Below, piece after piece: positions 44,718 to 53,644 of a DNA stretch of 64,000 nt. This DNA is from JACKAF01 sp041391485 (lineage in GTDB: Bacteria; Bdellovibrionota; FAC87; UBA2466; JACKAF01). The stretch lies in contig JAWKNY010000003.1 in assembly GCA_041391485.1 (NCBI GenBank), positions 62,001 to 126,000 of the forward strand, in the 5' to 3' direction. How positions within the stretch are numbered: position 1 is the stretch's first letter; every line of letters begins with the position of its first letter. The notes under the pieces are model-generated. The model was not told where the DNA came from, searched no databases, and saw nothing but the letters and a program-made list of their open reading frames with translations. A program made the translations under genes and the position numbers.

Positions 44718-46151
44718 ATGGCTAGGAAATACTTCTTTTTCTTTTTATTCCTTTTTTCATCTTCGGTATTCGCGAAAAACCACTTGGTGGAACTGCGCGC
44801 GCTGAATGCGGAACTGCTCGCGGACTATCTGACAGAGCAAGGCTACGATATTCCGGGACACGTCGAAGCCACCGGTAAGGTGGATGTGGTCACCGAGAAC
44901 CCCAAAGCGCTTGAGCAGTTGGCGGCCAGCTTGGCTAGCGACGCCAAATTGAAGTTCGAAGTCCGCCAGGTAACCCCGACTGAATCGTACAGAAACTTTG
45001 CGGGAACGGGCGTCGCTGACTTTCTTGAGTCTTACTACGATCGCGAGGAGAGTTTGAAGGTACTCCAAAGTTTGGAGCGCGATTACCCGGAGTACGCACG
45101 CGTCTACAACCTGAATGAGTGGTTGGGGCTTCCCAAAACGCCAGATGGCAACGCACTGTATGCGCTCCAAGTCAGCGAGCGTCCTGGGGTAGTCGAAGAC
45201 GAACCCAAGATGCTGGTGATTGGGCAGCACCACGCGCGCGAAGTGACCACTCATCACATCGTGCTCGATTCTGCGACGGCATTGCTAAAAGGCGTGGCCT
45301 CGGGAGAAGAGAGTGCCAAGAAGTTTGTTAAGGATTCAGCTGTTTGGTTCGTGCCGGTAGTCAACCCGGACGGGCTACAGCACGTATTTGACGTGGATCG
45401 CATGTGGCGCAAAAACCGGGCGCGAAATAGCGATGGTAGCCGGGGAGTCGACCTCAACCGCAACTACGCCTTTAAGTGGGGGGCGTGTGGAATGAACTCT
45501 CCGATTGGCGCCAGTGAAGTTTTCAAAGGTCCCTCCGCGCAGTCTGAGGTGGAGGTCCAGGTGATGGACAAACTGAACGCGAAGCTTCGCGCCGAGTATG
45601 TGTTGTCTTTCCACAGCTACGGGAACGAGGTGCTTTACCCGTACCTTTGCGGCGATATGGCTGAAAGCGAGATCTACTACGGTCTGCGCGATCGGTTGGC
45701 CGACAAATTAAGCTACGGGATGCGGGTTGGAAGCGCCTCGGGTGAAGATTTCGAGCAGCACTACGCGCGCTACGGAAGCTTGGCCTTTCTCATCGAAGTA
45801 GGGACCACGTTCCAGCCTTCTTTTGAGACTTACAAGCAGACGATTTGGCCGACCATCGGAAAAGCGGTGCCGTTTATCTTGTCCGAAATGCACAGTGCCT
45901 TTGTCCATATACAAGTGGTGGATGGGGCGACCGGCACGCCGCTGGAGGCGAAGCTGGACCTTGAGGAAATCGATTTCAAAGAAGGGGAAACTCGATCGAC
46001 CGACGCCTTCGGCAGTTATCGGTGGCGGTTGAGCCCTGGAACGTACTCGCTGTCAGTAGAGCGCGACGGCTACAAAACCAAGACTGTTCCCGTCGTCGCT
46101 TCGGGTCGGGTCGACAAGCTTCGAATAGAGTTGGAAAAGGCGGGCCGTTAA
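44718..46151 (+). CDS. Exported M14 zinc carboxypeptidase with C-terminal transthyretin-like domain
   Basis: 477 residues from ATG 44718 with GGGGGA about 7 nt upstream. A signal peptide (YFFFFLFLFSSSVFA) is followed by a propeptide-like region and an M14 catalytic domain. Zinc ligands His172 and Glu175 are in HHAREVTTHH, and His299 in SFHSYGNEV. The general base is Glu360 (FLIEVGTTF). RGVDLNRNYAFKWG carries the substrate-binding Asn-Arg. The last 85 residues (VVDGATGTPLEAKLDLEE) are a carboxypeptidase-regulatory beta domain. It removes C-terminal residues from exported substrates. It stands alone between flagellar genes and murE. Confidence 0.93.
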   Translation: MARKYFFFFLFLFSSSVFAKNHLVELRALNAELLADYLTEQGYDIPGHVEATGKVDVVTENPKALEQLAASLASDAKLKFEVRQVTPTESYRNFAGTGVADFLESYYDREESLKVLQSLERDYPEYARVYNLNEWLGLPKTPDGNALYALQVSERPGVVEDEPKMLVIGQHHAREVTTHHIVLDSATALLKGVASGEESAKKFVKDSAVWFVPVVNPDGLQHVFDVDRMWRKNRARNSDGSRGVDLNRNYAFKWGACGMNSPIGASEVFKGPSAQSEVEVQVMDKLNAKLRAEYVLSFHSYGNEVLYPYLCGDMAESEIYYGLRDRLADKLSYGMRVGSASGEDFEQHYARYGSLAFLIEVGTTFQPSFETYKQTIWPTIGKAVPFILSEMHSAFVHIQVVDGATGTPLEAKLDLEEIDFKEGETRSTDAFGSYRWRLSPGTYSLSVERDGYKTKTVPVVASGRVDKLRIELEKAGR

Positions 46152-46168
46152 ATCCAGGCCGTTTTTTC
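46141..46168 (+). terminator. Intrinsic terminator after the carboxypeptidase gene
   Basis: CGG(G)CC overlapping the stop codon region can pair with GGCCG (46157-46161), followed at once by six Ts and CTT. The stem is short with a bulge, so efficiency is uncertain. It would separate the carboxypeptidase from the mur genes. Confidence 0.55.
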
Positions 46169-46192
46169 TTGCCTCTTTTTTACAAACCATTA

Positions 46193-46228
46193 CTGTCCAG
46201 GGCATGCCGAATGCGATGCCCTGGACAG
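46193..46228 (+). promoter_or_regulatory. 13-bp perfect inverted repeat spanning the murE start
   Basis: CTGTCCAGGGCAT (46193-46205) is the exact reverse complement of ATGCCCTGGACAG (46216-46228), with a 10-nt loop. ATG 46204 overlaps the end of the left arm, and a second in-frame ATG (46216) opens the right arm. A folded leader would hide both starts, which suggests translational control or coupling. Confidence 0.65.
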
Positions 46229-47676
46229 CACTTGTTCCTGCCAATCTAATTTTAGCTTCCAAGCTGGAGCCCACTGCGCGGGTACACGGCCTTACGTGTG
46301 ACTCCAGGGCGGCGAGTCCGGGAGTCTTGTTTTTTGCTATTCCCGGAACGCGTCAAGATGGTCATTCCTTTCTTGCTGAGGTGGTAGCCAAGGGTTCGTT
46401 TGCGGTCGTAGAGAGAGGAGACGCTTTTGCGGCGCACCCCAATGTGCTGCGTGTGGCATCTTGTCGCCGGGCTTTTGCTCTGGCTTGCGCGGCCTGGTTT
46501 CAGAATCCGAGTTCGCACTTTCATCTGGTCGGGTTGACCGGTACCAACGGCAAGACAACGACGGCGCATCTGTGTGAGCAAGTATGGGAGGCTTTGGGGT
46601 TTCAGACGGGTAGGTTAGGGACCGTCAACTATAAGGTCGGGAGCAAAACTCTGGAATCCTCCTTAACGACTCCAGACGCGTATACGATACAGTCGCTTTT
46701 TTCCGAAATGCAGAAAGAGGCGGTCAACTTTGCCGTGATGGAAGTCTCTTCGATAGCTTTGGATCAAGAACGTGTGACGGGGAGTCAGTTTGCTGCCGCC
46801 TTGTTTACCAACCTCACTCAAGATCATCTGGACTATCACGGGGACGTAGAGAGTTACTTCGCCGCAAAGCAAAAGCTATTCTCGGAGTTGCGGCCCGGCT
46901 TTGCCGCGATCTGTACAGAGGACGCTTACGGAAAGCGGCTCCAAAACCAATCCTACCCCGTCTACACCTTTTCTCGTCTGGATCCGAACGCCGATTTCTA
47001 CGCGCACGATCTGGAGTGTGATCTGACAGGAAGTCGGGCGCGGGTCAAAACTCCCAGCGGAACGATCGATCTTCAGCTCAGTATTCTCGGAAGCCACAAC
47101 ATCATCAACGCTCTTGGAGTCCTGGCTTTGTGCCACGGGCTTGGGCTTGAAGTGGAGGCCGTGGCGGAAAAGTTGGCGGAGGCTCCTGGCGCTCCCGGCC
47201 GGCTGCAATCTGCTGGAATGAAAGACAAGGCCCACGTCTTTGTGGATTATGCCCACACCCCGGATGCCCTTCTGAATGTCCTGCGCCTGTTGCACGAGGT
47301 ACGCGGCAAGTCGGGTGGCAAGTTGTTTTGTGTTTTTGGCTGCGGCGGGGATCGCGACAAAGGAAAGCGCCCCCTCATGGCGCGTGTTGCCTCCGAATGG
47401 AGCGATGTCTGCATTGCGACTTCAGACAATCCCAGAACCGAGGATCCCGACGCTATTCTAGATGATATGGAAAAGGGCATCATCCCCAAAGCCGCCGAGT
47501 ATAAGCGCGAGGTAGATAGGCGCAAAGCTATCGCTCTCGCTCTCTCCTTGGCGCAGCCTCGTGATATTGTGCTCATTGCCGGCAAGGGCCACGAGAACTA
47601 CCAGATTCTGGGCACTACAAAAATCCATTTTGACGATGTGGAAGTCGTGAGGACTATTACCAAATCTAATGTTTAG
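46204..47676 (+). CDS. murE: UDP-MurNAc-tripeptide synthetase (meso-DAP adding)
   Basis: 490 residues. MurE adds the third amino acid to UDP-MurNAc-dipeptide. Seen: LTCDSRAASPGVLFFAI (first domain), ATP loop GLTGTNGKTTTAHL, TTPDAYTIQSLFSEM, and VFGCGGDRDKGKRPLM. SDNPRTEDPD contains DNPR, the motif for meso-diaminopimelate, so the peptidoglycan is of the Gram-negative type. Start could be ATG 46204 or 46216; both lie in a 13-bp inverted repeat. It overlaps murF by 8 nt and opens the rightward murE-murF-mraY-murD run. Confidence 0.95.
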   Translation: MPNAMPWTALVPANLILASKLEPTARVHGLTCDSRAASPGVLFFAIPGTRQDGHSFLAEVVAKGSFAVVERGDAFAAHPNVLRVASCRRAFALACAAWFQNPSSHFHLVGLTGTNGKTTTAHLCEQVWEALGFQTGRLGTVNYKVGSKTLESSLTTPDAYTIQSLFSEMQKEAVNFAVMEVSSIALDQERVTGSQFAAALFTNLTQDHLDYHGDVESYFAAKQKLFSELRPGFAAICTEDAYGKRLQNQSYPVYTFSRLDPNADFYAHDLECDLTGSRARVKTPSGTIDLQLSILGSHNIINALGVLALCHGLGLEVEAVAEKLAEAPGAPGRLQSAGMKDKAHVFVDYAHTPDALLNVLRLLHEVRGKSGGKLFCVFGCGGDRDKGKRPLMARVASEWSDVCIATSDNPRTEDPDAILDDMEKGIIPKAAEYKREVDRRKAIALALSLAQPRDIVLIAGKGHENYQILGTTKIHFDDVEVVRTITKSNV

Positions 47677-49090
47677 CTGGGTAAAACTTGCTCACCTTGC
47701 CAATTGGTCCGACGCTAAATGCGCGGGTGAATTCTCCAAAGAGCAGACGGTTCGCGCCCTATCCACGGATACGCGCTCTTTACAAGCTGGCGACGTGTTC
47801 GTAGCGCTACGCGGCGATCGTTTCGACGGCCACGATCACACCGCGGAGGCTGCTGCGAAGGGGGCCGTCGCGGTTATCGCTGAGCGCCAGACTGAAGCCT
47901 CTATCCCACACTTCATCGTGAAAGACTCGTTGCGCGCTTTGGCAACCATCGGCGCCCGTTTGCGGGATCGCTTTCAGGGAAAGGTCGTCGGCGTCACAGG
48001 GTCTGCGGGAAAGTCGTCTACGAAGGAAATGGTAGCCGTTTTTTTGGGTGACAGGACGGTCAAGTCTCCGGCCAGCTTTAATAACCTGCTCGGGGTTTCT
48101 AAGACTTTGACGCTGGTAGAGGATGACACCCAGTTCTTGGTTCTTGAGATGGGAATGAACGCGCTCGGGGAAATCCGCGAACTCTGCCAGTACTTTCGCC
48201 CTCAGGTGGGACTCATCACAAATATTGGTGACGCCCACGTTGGCAAACTGGGGAGCGTTCGCAAAGTTTTTGAAGCGAAAAAGGAAATGTTCGATTTTTT
48301 GGCGTCTCAAGAATCGACTTTGGGAATCGCCCTCAACAAGGGGCACGCCCGTGTCATGGAAGCATACGGTCTCGCCTTTTCGGGGAAGAGCGTGAATACC
48401 GTCAGCTATTGCGTCGCTGGCGATGAGGATCGGGTGGACGTGCGAGTCTACGACGTAGCGATCGATCCGCAAACGGCCAAGCTGAATCTCAAGATCCAGA
48501 TGAGGCAGGAAAGCCTAGAGGCTTCGCTTCCTATTTTTGGTAGCCACCACGCAGAAAATATTGGAGCCGCGATTTCAGTGGCCCTTTTATTTGGTATTCC
48601 CGTGGAGCAAATCCGAGAGAGGCTTCAGGGAATTCGTCCCGCCACCCACCGGGGCGAAATCGTCCCGTTGAGCGAGGGGACCGTGCTCATCGACGAGTCC
48701 TACAACTCCAACCCGACCGCTTTGCGATCTTCGTTGGAGAGTGTTTCCAAATTGGATAAGAGCCGGCGGAAACTGCTGATCCTGGGGGACATGTTGGAGT
48801 TGGGCGAGTTTGAGAGCGAGTACCACCGCAAAGTAGGCGGGTCGCTCGCCGAGTTGTTTTCCGGGCACCCACTCGCGTTCCTAGCCGTCGGCCCCTGCAT
48901 GGCGGTGGCAGCAGAGGAATTGCGCAAACGGGCGCCCAAAGCAGAGATTTTGCCGGTAAAGGGTGTGGACGAGGCAATCGAGCGGCTCCAGGAGGCTCAC
49001 CGTCCTGGGGATGTGGTGCTCGTGAAGAGTTCGCGTGGTGGAAATCTGGATAAACTGGTGGACGCGATGCGCCGCAATGCTGCGCGTTGA
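47669..49090 (+). CDS. murF: UDP-MurNAc-tripeptide D-alanyl-D-alanine ligase
   Basis: 473 residues. MurF adds D-Ala-D-Ala to the tripeptide. The three Mur ligase domains show DTRSLQAGDVFVALRG, the ATP loop GVTGSAGKSSTKEM, NNLLGVSKTLTLVEDD, and the C-terminal LIDESYNSNPTALRSSLE with GDMLELGEF. The start overlaps the murE stop, consistent with coupled translation. mraY follows after a 116-nt gap. Confidence 0.95.
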   Translation: MFSWVKLAHLANWSDAKCAGEFSKEQTVRALSTDTRSLQAGDVFVALRGDRFDGHDHTAEAAAKGAVAVIAERQTEASIPHFIVKDSLRALATIGARLRDRFQGKVVGVTGSAGKSSTKEMVAVFLGDRTVKSPASFNNLLGVSKTLTLVEDDTQFLVLEMGMNALGEIRELCQYFRPQVGLITNIGDAHVGKLGSVRKVFEAKKEMFDFLASQESTLGIALNKGHARVMEAYGLAFSGKSVNTVSYCVAGDEDRVDVRVYDVAIDPQTAKLNLKIQMRQESLEASLPIFGSHHAENIGAAISVALLFGIPVEQIRERLQGIRPATHRGEIVPLSEGTVLIDESYNSNPTALRSSLESVSKLDKSRRKLLILGDMLELGEFESEYHRKVGGSLAELFSGHPLAFLAVGPCMAVAAEELRKRAPKAEILPVKGVDEAIERLQEAHRPGDVVLVKSSRGGNLDKLVDAMRRNAAR

Positions 49091-49206
49091 CGCTCCGCTG
49101 GATCGGGGACAAGCCACTTTAGCAAGCCAACAATAACTTGCAACTTTGAGGTTGCTCCCCCTGACTTTCAAGTAAGTCTGGGTCGGGATAAAAGAGATAG
49201 AAGGCC

Positions 49207-50282
49207 GTGTTATATCATCTTTTCTATTCGTTTCACGACGTAGTGCCTGGCTTTAATGTTTTTAGATACATTACCTTCCGGGCGCTATGCGCGGGACTGA
49301 CAGCTTGGTTCTGAGTTTTGCTCTAGGGCCTTTGTTTATTCGGGTTCTCGCGAACCGCCAGATTGGGCAAACCATTCGGGAGGATGGTCCCCAGTCCCAC
49401 TTGAAGAAGCGGGGCACGCCGACAATGGGCGGCCTGCTGATTCTGATGACCGTGGTGGTCTCCACCTTATTATGGGCGGATCTCACCAACCGTTACATCT
49501 GGCTTGTGCTGGCTGTAACCATCGGTTTTGGTTTTGTTGGCTGGCTCGACGATTACCTGAAGATAAAAGAGCACAACTCAAAAGGACTCTCGGAGAGAGC
49601 CAAGATGGTGTTCCAGACACTGATCGCTGCGGCGGTCGTTTGGTACCTGCTCTCTTATTTGGGAATCGATACGGTGCTGTATGTACCGTTCTTTAGAGGG
49701 TTCACACCGGAGCTGGGCTGGCTTTATTTGCCCTTTGCTTGGTTTGTTATTGTGGGAACGTCAAATTCTGTGAACTTGACCGACGGCCTGGACGGCTTGG
49801 CGATCGGTCCAATCATCAGCACAGCCGCCACGTTTGCGCTGCTTTCTTATTTGGCAGGGCACTCCAAGCTCGCGGCCTACCTTTATATTCCGTATGTTTT
49901 GGATGCGGGAGAACTTTCGATTTTTTGCGGGGCGATGGCCTGCGCCGGTATTGGCTTTCTTTGGTTCAATACGTACCCCGCGCAAGTTTTTATGGGTGAT
50001 GTGGGGGCCTTGGCGTTGGGTGGTGCAATCGGAACGGTGGCACTGGTCACCCAGAACGAGCTGCTTTTGGTGATCGTGGGAGGAATTTTTGTCATGGAGG
50101 CAGTTTCCGTTATTACACAACGGATCTCCTACAAAATGACAAAGAAGCGTGTCTTTAGAATGGCACCCATCCACCACCATTTTGAGTTATCTGGGTGGGC
50201 GGAACCGCAAGTGACGGTCCGTTTTTGGATCATATCGATCATTCTCGCCATGTTGGCTTTGGCGACGTTGAAATTGAGATAG
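49207..50282 (+). CDS. mraY: Phospho-MurNAc-pentapeptide transferase (one frameshift)
   Basis: About 359 residues, full MraY length, if GTG 49207 is joined to the main frame near 49309. The N-terminal VLYHLFYSFHDVVPGF and FNVFRYITFR are in frame 1; an extra T in GCTTGG restores LTALVLSFALGP. MraY is the ten-helix enzyme that makes lipid I. Visible are GTPTMGGLLIL, the catalytic DDYLKIK, NSVNLTDGLDGLAIG, MGDVGALALGG and PIHHHFELSGW. A GAAGG site precedes the GTG. It lies between murF and murD as is usual. The shift is probably a sequencing error, as the gene is essential. Confidence 0.92.
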
Positions 50283-50301
50283 TGCTAGGGAGAGAGAAGA
50301 G

Positions 50302-51687
50302 ATGGTAAAAATTAAGAAGAATATGCGCGTCCTGGTTGTGGGGATGGGCAGAACGGGAGTGGCTGCCACCAAGCTGCTCTGCAAAAAAGGCTGTAAAGTA
50401 ACCGTTACCGACGAGCTGAATAAGACCGACCTGATGGAATCTATCGAGGCTCTAGAGGGTTACAAATATAAGGCGGAGCTTGGGAAGCACGTTTTAAAGA
50501 CCTTTTGCGATCAGGATTTGATTGTCGTGAGCCCCGGAGTGTCCTTGGACATCAAGCCTCTGCGGCAGGCCGAACGCTCGAAGATTCCCATCATCAGTGA
50601 AGTGGAACTTGCGAGTCTTTTTATCAATAAGCCCATTATCGCCATCACCGGAACCAATGGGAAAACGACGACCTCCACGCTTATTGCTGAAATGATCCGC
50701 GCGGTAGGGAAGACAGCTTTCTTGTGTGGCAACGTCGGCCAGCCGATCTCGGATTACGTCAGCAAGCGGGATCGCAGTGATTTTATCGTGCTTGAGATCA
50801 GTAGCTTTCAGCTCGAAACCACGCACACGCTTAAGCCAGCAGTTTCGGTCATCCTGAACTTGGCGCCGGATCATCTGGATCGCTACAGCAGCTACGAAGA
50901 CTACATTGAAGCGAAGATGCGTTTGGTCAAGAACCAAACCGAAGACGATCACGTGGTCACCAACCTTCGGGATCACAAGCTGATGAGCTTGCTCTCGAAT
51001 GTGAAGCCCAAGGTATTGTATTTCACGACGGATGCGCTTTCGAAGATTCCGGTGCAGTACACGGAGCGCTTTCAGGGCATGTTCTTGTCTCCGCCTACCG
51101 TGATGCATTTGAATGCCTCGCGCTGGAAGGAACACGAATTTGATCTGACGACTCTATTGCTACGCGGGCTTCACAATAAAGAAAACGTGATGGCAGCGGC
51201 TTTGGCGGCCAAACTCGTCGGCGTTTCCAATGAAGCGATTCAAAAGGTGATTGCGACCTTCCAACCCTTGCCCCACCGCATGGAGTTTGTGGCACGCAAG
51301 AACCAGGTCAACTTCTACAACGATTCCAAAGGTACCAACGTACATTCCTTGATGCGTTCGCTGGAGAGTTTCCGTGAGCCCGTCATCCTGATTGCGGGTG
51401 GTAAGGATAAGGGTGAGGAGTACGAAGTACTCGAGCACTCGATTCGTAACCATGTGAAGAACCTGATCCTTGTGGGCGAGGCGAAGGAAAAGATTAACCG
51501 CGCGGTCGGAGATTTTGCGGAAACTTTCCTGGTCGGAACTTTCGAGGAAGCCGTTTACCTGGCGTACCAAAAGGCACGCTCCGGCGATGTCATTTTGCTT
51601 TCGCCCGGTTGCGCCAGCCAGGACATGTTCAAGAACTTTGAAGAGCGTGGCGATCGCTACAAAGCGCTTATCAACATGTTCCCCTAA
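50302..51687 (+). CDS. murD: UDP-N-acetylmuramoylalanine--D-glutamate ligase
   Basis: 461 residues. MurD adds D-glutamate to UDP-MurNAc-L-alanine. Seen: VLVVGMGRTGVAATKLL (N-terminal Rossmann-like domain), ATP loop AITGTNGKTTTSTL, VLEISSFQLETTHTL, NLAPDHLDRYSSYEDY, NDSKGTNVHSLMRSLES and LLSPGCASQDMFKNFEERG, all family marks. It is the last gene of the mur run and is followed by a repeat that doubles as a terminator. ftsW and murG, which often follow, are not present. Confidence 0.96.
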   Translation: MVKIKKNMRVLVVGMGRTGVAATKLLCKKGCKVTVTDELNKTDLMESIEALEGYKYKAELGKHVLKTFCDQDLIVVSPGVSLDIKPLRQAERSKIPIISEVELASLFINKPIIAITGTNGKTTTSTLIAEMIRAVGKTAFLCGNVGQPISDYVSKRDRSDFIVLEISSFQLETTHTLKPAVSVILNLAPDHLDRYSSYEDYIEAKMRLVKNQTEDDHVVTNLRDHKLMSLLSNVKPKVLYFTTDALSKIPVQYTERFQGMFLSPPTVMHLNASRWKEHEFDLTTLLLRGLHNKENVMAAALAAKLVGVSNEAIQKVIATFQPLPHRMEFVARKNQVNFYNDSKGTNVHSLMRSLESFREPVILIAGGKDKGEEYEVLEHSIRNHVKNLILVGEAKEKINRAVGDFAETFLVGTFEEAVYLAYQKARSGDVILLSPGCASQDMFKNFEERGDRYKALINMFP

Positions 51688-51688
51688 A

Positions 51689-51744
51689 AGGTACCACGTT
51701 CCTTTTTTTACAGCCCTGTGGATAACTCCACGGGGCTTTTTTTT
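51689..51744 (+). repeat. GGTAC repeat, copy 3, with DnaA box and intrinsic terminator
   Basis: Starting AGGTACCACGTTCCTTTTTT, this copy matches the left arm of the 17783 element almost base for base. TGTGGATAA (51717-51725) is a perfect DnaA-box sequence. It overlaps a terminator hairpin: GCCCTGTGGA (51713-51722) pairs with TCCACGGGGC (51727-51736), then eight Ts. It ends the murD transcript. Confidence 0.82.
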
Positions 51745-51808
51745 CTCAAAAAATACGCACCTTTGGAACGCTCGCTCCGCGTCCCCCTCGCGTTTTGCTT
51801 GCCCGACT

Positions 51809-51837
51809 CTTGACTATTTTTGAGGCGTTCCCACTTT
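51809..51837 (+). promoter_or_regulatory. Possible sigma-32-like heat-shock promoter of hsp20
   Basis: CTTGAC (51809-51814) and CCCACTTT (51830-51837), 15 nt apart, resemble the heat-shock promoter boxes CTTGAA and CCCCATNT. The following gene is a small heat-shock protein, which supports the reading. It could also be a weak sigma-70 promoter. Confidence 0.4.
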
Positions 51838-51896
51838 ACAACTGAGAGACAAAAGCCGCCAACGAAGGCGGGCAAAACATTTTTAGGAGGTCTGAC

Positions 51897-52372
51897 ATGA
51901 CACGTTTGAGCCTATTTAACCCGAGCCGAAACCTTTTTACTGACTTCGATCGCTTTTTTGAAGATCCCTTTGAGGGTTACACACGCGGTCGCGCGCAGTT
52001 TAATCCCGAAGCGGATGTCGAAGAAAGCGAACGCAGTTATCTACTAAGCTTTGATCTTCCTGGTCTTGGCAAAGAAGACGTTCACGTACAAGTTGAGGGA
52101 GACACCCTCACGGTTACGGGAGAGCGCAAGTGGGAAGACAAAAGGATGGCAGTAACTTCCGACACAGTGAACGCCGTTACGGAAAATTTACTCGCTCCTT
52201 CCGTCTGCCTCAGGACGTAGATGCTTCAAAGATTGAAGCCGTTCACAAAGATGGCGTACTGCAGATTGCGGTTCCCAAAGTGGAAGCGGCCAAGCCCAAG
52301 AAGATCGAAATCCGCGACAGCGGAAACTTTGAAAAGTTGTTCAGCCACAAAACTGAGAAAGCAGCAGTTTAA
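51897..52372 (+). CDS. Small heat-shock protein (Hsp20/alpha-crystallin; one frameshift)
   Basis: About 158 residues after joining two frames near 52142. It is an ATP-independent holding chaperone. AGGAGG lies 8 nt before ATG 51897. The alpha-crystallin domain is plain: FNPEADVEESERSYLLSFDL, written FNPEADVEESERSYLL, then DLPGLGKEDVHVQVEGDTLTV (as DLPGLGKEDVHVQVEG), and in the second frame YGKFTRSFRLPQDVDASK and GVLQIAVPK. The shift follows an AAAAGG run and looks like a sequencing error. It is monocistronic between two repeat-type hairpins. Confidence 0.87.
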
Positions 52373-52381
52373 CTCCTCTTA

Positions 52382-52433
52382 GGTACCCGCTTCCGAAACT
52401 CCAGGCCCCTCTGGACTCAGGGAAGCGGGTACC
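52382..52433. repeat. GGTAC palindromic repeat, copy 4
   Basis: GGTACCCGCTTCC (52382-52394) is the exact reverse complement of GGAAGCGGGTACC (52421-52433). It lies 9 nt after the hsp20 stop. The outer GGTACC and the T/C block fit the repeat family, but this copy has no DnaA box. Confidence 0.65.
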
Positions 52434-52441
52434 CCTCCAAA

Positions 52442-52474
52442 AGGGTGTGATGCCCCGATAAGGTCTCACACCCT
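52442..52474. terminator. Hairpin between convergent hsp20 and wecB
   Basis: AGGGTGTGA (52442-52450) pairs perfectly with TCACACCCT (52466-52474). It lies between two convergent genes, 27 nt from the wecB stop, so it may serve both transcripts. Tails on either side are only modestly T-rich. Confidence 0.5.
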
Positions 52475-52500
52475 CTCTCCATTTGTGCGCTTAAGAGAAT

Positions 52501-53613
52501 TTAGGAATTTTGAAGCAGATCTAGAATTTGCTCGCAGCTTGTCCCATCGCCGTAAGGGTTGGGGACTTTGGACATGGCCTCGTACGCGGAAGGATCATTG
52601 AGCAAGCGGGTGGTTTCGGTAATAATTTTTTCCCGCGAGGCTCCCACCAATTTTGCGGCGCCCGCGGTCACTCCCTCCGCGCGTTCGGTGGTCTCACGAA
52701 GTACCAGCAAAGGCTTGCCAAAAGTGGGCGCCTCTTCCTGCACACCGCCGGAATCAGTCAGAAGCAAATAACACCGCTGCATCATCCATAGAAATTCGTA
52801 GTAGCCTAATGGATCGATCAAAAAGATATTCGACACCCCAGCCAGGTTTTTGCGCGCGACCGTAGAAACCGATGGGTTCGGGTGGACGGGTAACACAATC
52901 TGGACATTGGAGTCCGTTTCGGCGATCTCCTTGAACGCTCCCAGGATGTTGAGCAAAGGTTCTCCGAAGTTTTCACGTCGGTGAGTGGTTGCCAGAATGA
53001 GCTTCTTGCCGTTATCCAGGAATGAATACTTTTGCTCAAACTGCTTTGCGTACTTCTCCGTAACCAAGGGCAGGACTGTGTGAATCGCATCCACGATGGT
53101 GTTGCCCACCACGTAAACGTCTTTCTCAATTCCTTCTCGTTTTAGGTTACCCCGGTTGATCTCGGTGGGCGCAAAGCGGTAATCGCAACTGTGATCAATC
53201 AGAACGCGGTTGATCTCCTCCGGAAAGGGCGCCGCCTTGTTCCAGGTGCGAAGGCCGGCCTCCACGTGGCCCACCCGAATCTGGGAATAAAAGGCCGCCA
53301 ACGTTCCCGCGAGAGCTGAGGTCGTGTCTCCCTGGACCAATACCCAGTCGGGCTTTTCTGTAACAAGCAAGGGCGTCAGCTTGCGAAGCGTGGCCTCCAT
53401 GATATCTACCGAAGTTTGATTTGGGCGCATGATGTCTAGATCGTGATCCTGACGGATCTCAAAATCGGCTAGCAACTGGTCGACCAGCTCTCGGTGTTGG
53501 CCCGTCGTACAGACTTGAAGCGAGAACGCGTCCGGTCGTTTTCTGAAGGCCTGGATCAAAGGCAAAAACTTGATGGCCTCTGGTCTCGTTCCAAAAACGA
53601 CGAATACCTTCAT
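52501..53613 (-). CDS. wecB: UDP-N-acetylglucosamine 2-epimerase (non-hydrolysing)
   Basis: 370 residues. It interconverts UDP-GlcNAc and UDP-ManNAc for surface polysaccharide synthesis. Landmarks: VVFGTRPEAIKFLPLI at the N-terminus, VQGDTTSALAGTLAAF, RVGHVEAGLRT, NRVLIDHSCDYRFAPT, LILATTHRRENFG, LPVHPNP, and LTDSGGVQEEAPTFGKPLLVLR. Full length, cytoplasmic. It is 31 nt downstream of the acyl-CoA ligase on the same strand, likely one transcript. No wecC or other nucleotide-sugar gene is adjacent. Confidence 0.95.
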   Translation of the reverse strand: MKVFVVFGTRPEAIKFLPLIQAFRKRPDAFSLQVCTTGQHRELVDQLLADFEIRQDHDLDIMRPNQTSVDIMEATLRKLTPLLVTEKPDWVLVQGDTTSALAGTLAAFYSQIRVGHVEAGLRTWNKAAPFPEEINRVLIDHSCDYRFAPTEINRGNLKREGIEKDVYVVGNTIVDAIHTVLPLVTEKYAKQFEQKYSFLDNGKKLILATTHRRENFGEPLLNILGAFKEIAETDSNVQIVLPVHPNPSVSTVARKNLAGVSNIFLIDPLGYYEFLWMMQRCYLLLTDSGGVQEEAPTFGKPLLVLRETTERAEGVTAGAAKLVGASREKIITETTRLLNDPSAYEAMSKVPNPYGDGTSCEQILDLLQNS

Positions 53614-53644
53614 GATTCCCTCTCCCAGCTATTGAGCGAGTAAC

